This document shows positions 5,316-5,821 of a stretch of 5,821 nucleotides of DNA, piece by piece. The position numbers and the translations under genes are program-made. Under the pieces are notes generated by a model. The model saw only the letters and a program-made list of their open reading frames with translations, had not been told where the DNA came from and searched no databases. Position 1 is the first letter of the stretch. Every line of letters starts with the position of its first letter. Origin of the DNA: Victivallales bacterium (GTDB lineage: Bacteria; Verrucomicrobiota; Lentisphaeria; Victivallales; SZUA-371); assembly GCA_028691155.1 (NCBI GenBank), contig JAQUZV010000154.1, forward strand, positions 1 to 5,821, given 5' to 3'.

Positions 5316-5323
5316 AAAAGGGG
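5316..5323 (+). promoter_or_regulatory. Ribosome-binding site supporting the 5331 start of the NfeD-like gene
   Basis: AAAAGGGG lies seven bases before the ATG at 5331. The in-frame ATG at 5298 has no comparable site, which decides the start in favour of 5331, although the longer form has a basic KR patch resembling a leader n-region. Confidence 0.6.
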
Positions 5324-5330
5324 TACGGCG

Positions 5331-5821
5331 ATGATTCTTGGGTATGGTGGCCTGAGTTTGGCGCAGGCGGTTCCGGCGGCGGAACCGGAAGGTGTGGTCG
5401 GTCGGATGGGGCAGTGGCTGTCGTCTTCCTCCGCCGAAAATATCTATCTGATGATTGCTGTTTTGGGGACGACGGTTTTTGTTATTCAATTCATCATGCA
5501 GTTGATGGGTGGGGATGCTGTTTGCGACGGTTCCGCCGACAGCATTGAATCCATGGAGGTCAACGACGCCGAAGCGGTCGGTGAAATCAATTTCTTTTCC
5601 CTGCGCAGCATTACCGGCTTCCTGATGTTTTTTGGCTGGGCCGGGTTTTTCTGGGGCAATAAAGGGTGGTCGGGATTGTTGATCGCGTTATGTTGCGGAT
5701 TGTTTATGATGATCATGATTGCTATGATCATCTATTTGATGTTGAAACTGCAGCATTCCGGCAATATCAATCCCGAATACGTTGTCAATCAGCACGGTAC
5801 GGTGTATCTGACGATTCCCGG
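5331..5821 (+). CDS. NfeD/YqiJ-like membrane protein with OB-fold (C-terminus beyond window)
   Basis: 163 codons are visible. Residues 1-35 form a short leader-like or peripheral segment (an LSLAQA stretch could be a signal cleavage region, not certain). Three membrane segments follow at about 37-60, 90-109 and 114-139, with an acidic loop between the first two (GGDAVCDG onward). The segment from LRSITGFLMFFGWAGF through YLMLKLQHSGN, and then GTVYLTIPG at 156-164, matches the family of small membrane proteins whose soluble C-terminus is an NfeD-type OB-fold; the OB-fold begins at about residue 150 and is cut. Such proteins are usually encoded beside a flotillin/YqiK homologue and linked to membrane microdomains or envelope stress (family knowledge); a flotillin gene is predicted just beyond the window. 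The only upstream promoter match is weak (TTTACG 5191-5196, 17 bp, TATTTC 5214-5219). Starting at 5298 would add 11 residues. Confidence 0.8.
   Translation, partial: MILGYGGLSLAQAVPAAEPEGVVGRMGQWLSSSSAENIYLMIAVLGTTVFVIQFIMQLMGGDAVCDGSADSIESMEVNDAEAVGEINFFSLRSITGFLMFFGWAGFFWGNKGWSGLLIALCCGLFMMIMIAMIIYLMLKLQHSGNINPEYVVNQHGTVYLTIP

Overview
The window is a dense bacterial segment with seven protein-coding genes, two of them cut by the window edges, and three intergenic regions that carry regulatory signals. The gene content is consistent with the PVC superphylum, perhaps Lentisphaerota (Victivallales-like): a chondroitin-lyase-type PL8 polysaccharide lyase, a helix-turn-helix/PTS-IIA fusion resembling a chlamydial PtsN paralogue, and an NfeD/YqiJ-like membrane protein. 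The taxonomic call is an inference from recognised families only. No IS element, CRISPR array, tRNA or rRNA is visible.

Layout. Positions 1-1208 (minus) hold the N-terminal 402 residues of the PL8 lyase; its catalytic residues lie outside the window. A 222-bp divergent region (1209-1430) contains a good sigma70-type promoter for the plus-strand gene at 1431-2108, an HTH-EIIA fusion. That gene converges with, and overlaps by 9 bp, a minus-strand cluster read in the order slyX-like (3892-3704), mnmA (3688-2606), GNAT acetyltransferase (2603-2100). The cluster has a clear promoter at 3921-3948.

Positions 3949-4343 have no convincing gene. They do contain a near-consensus plus-strand promoter (4001-4029), followed by several stem-loops and a T8 run: a candidate structured RNA or an unusually structured leader. 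Next comes an 88-residue, about 41% acidic protein with a Cys/His/Asp tail (4344-4610), which converges with an orphan receiver-only response regulator (5079-4693). The 251-bp divergent region 5080-5330 carries an extended -10 promoter for the regulator and a perfect 7-bp inverted repeat that looks like an operator. The last gene (5331 to the end) is an NfeD-like membrane protein whose family usually neighbours flotillin.

How the parts may work together. The best-supported functional unit is slyX-mnmA-GNAT, with mnmA giving 2-thiolation of tRNA wobble uridine. The divergent pairing of a PTS-sensing DNA-binding protein with a glycosaminoglycan lyase suggests, but does not prove, carbohydrate-responsive control. 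The candidate RNA, the acidic protein and the operator-like repeat are the least explained elements.
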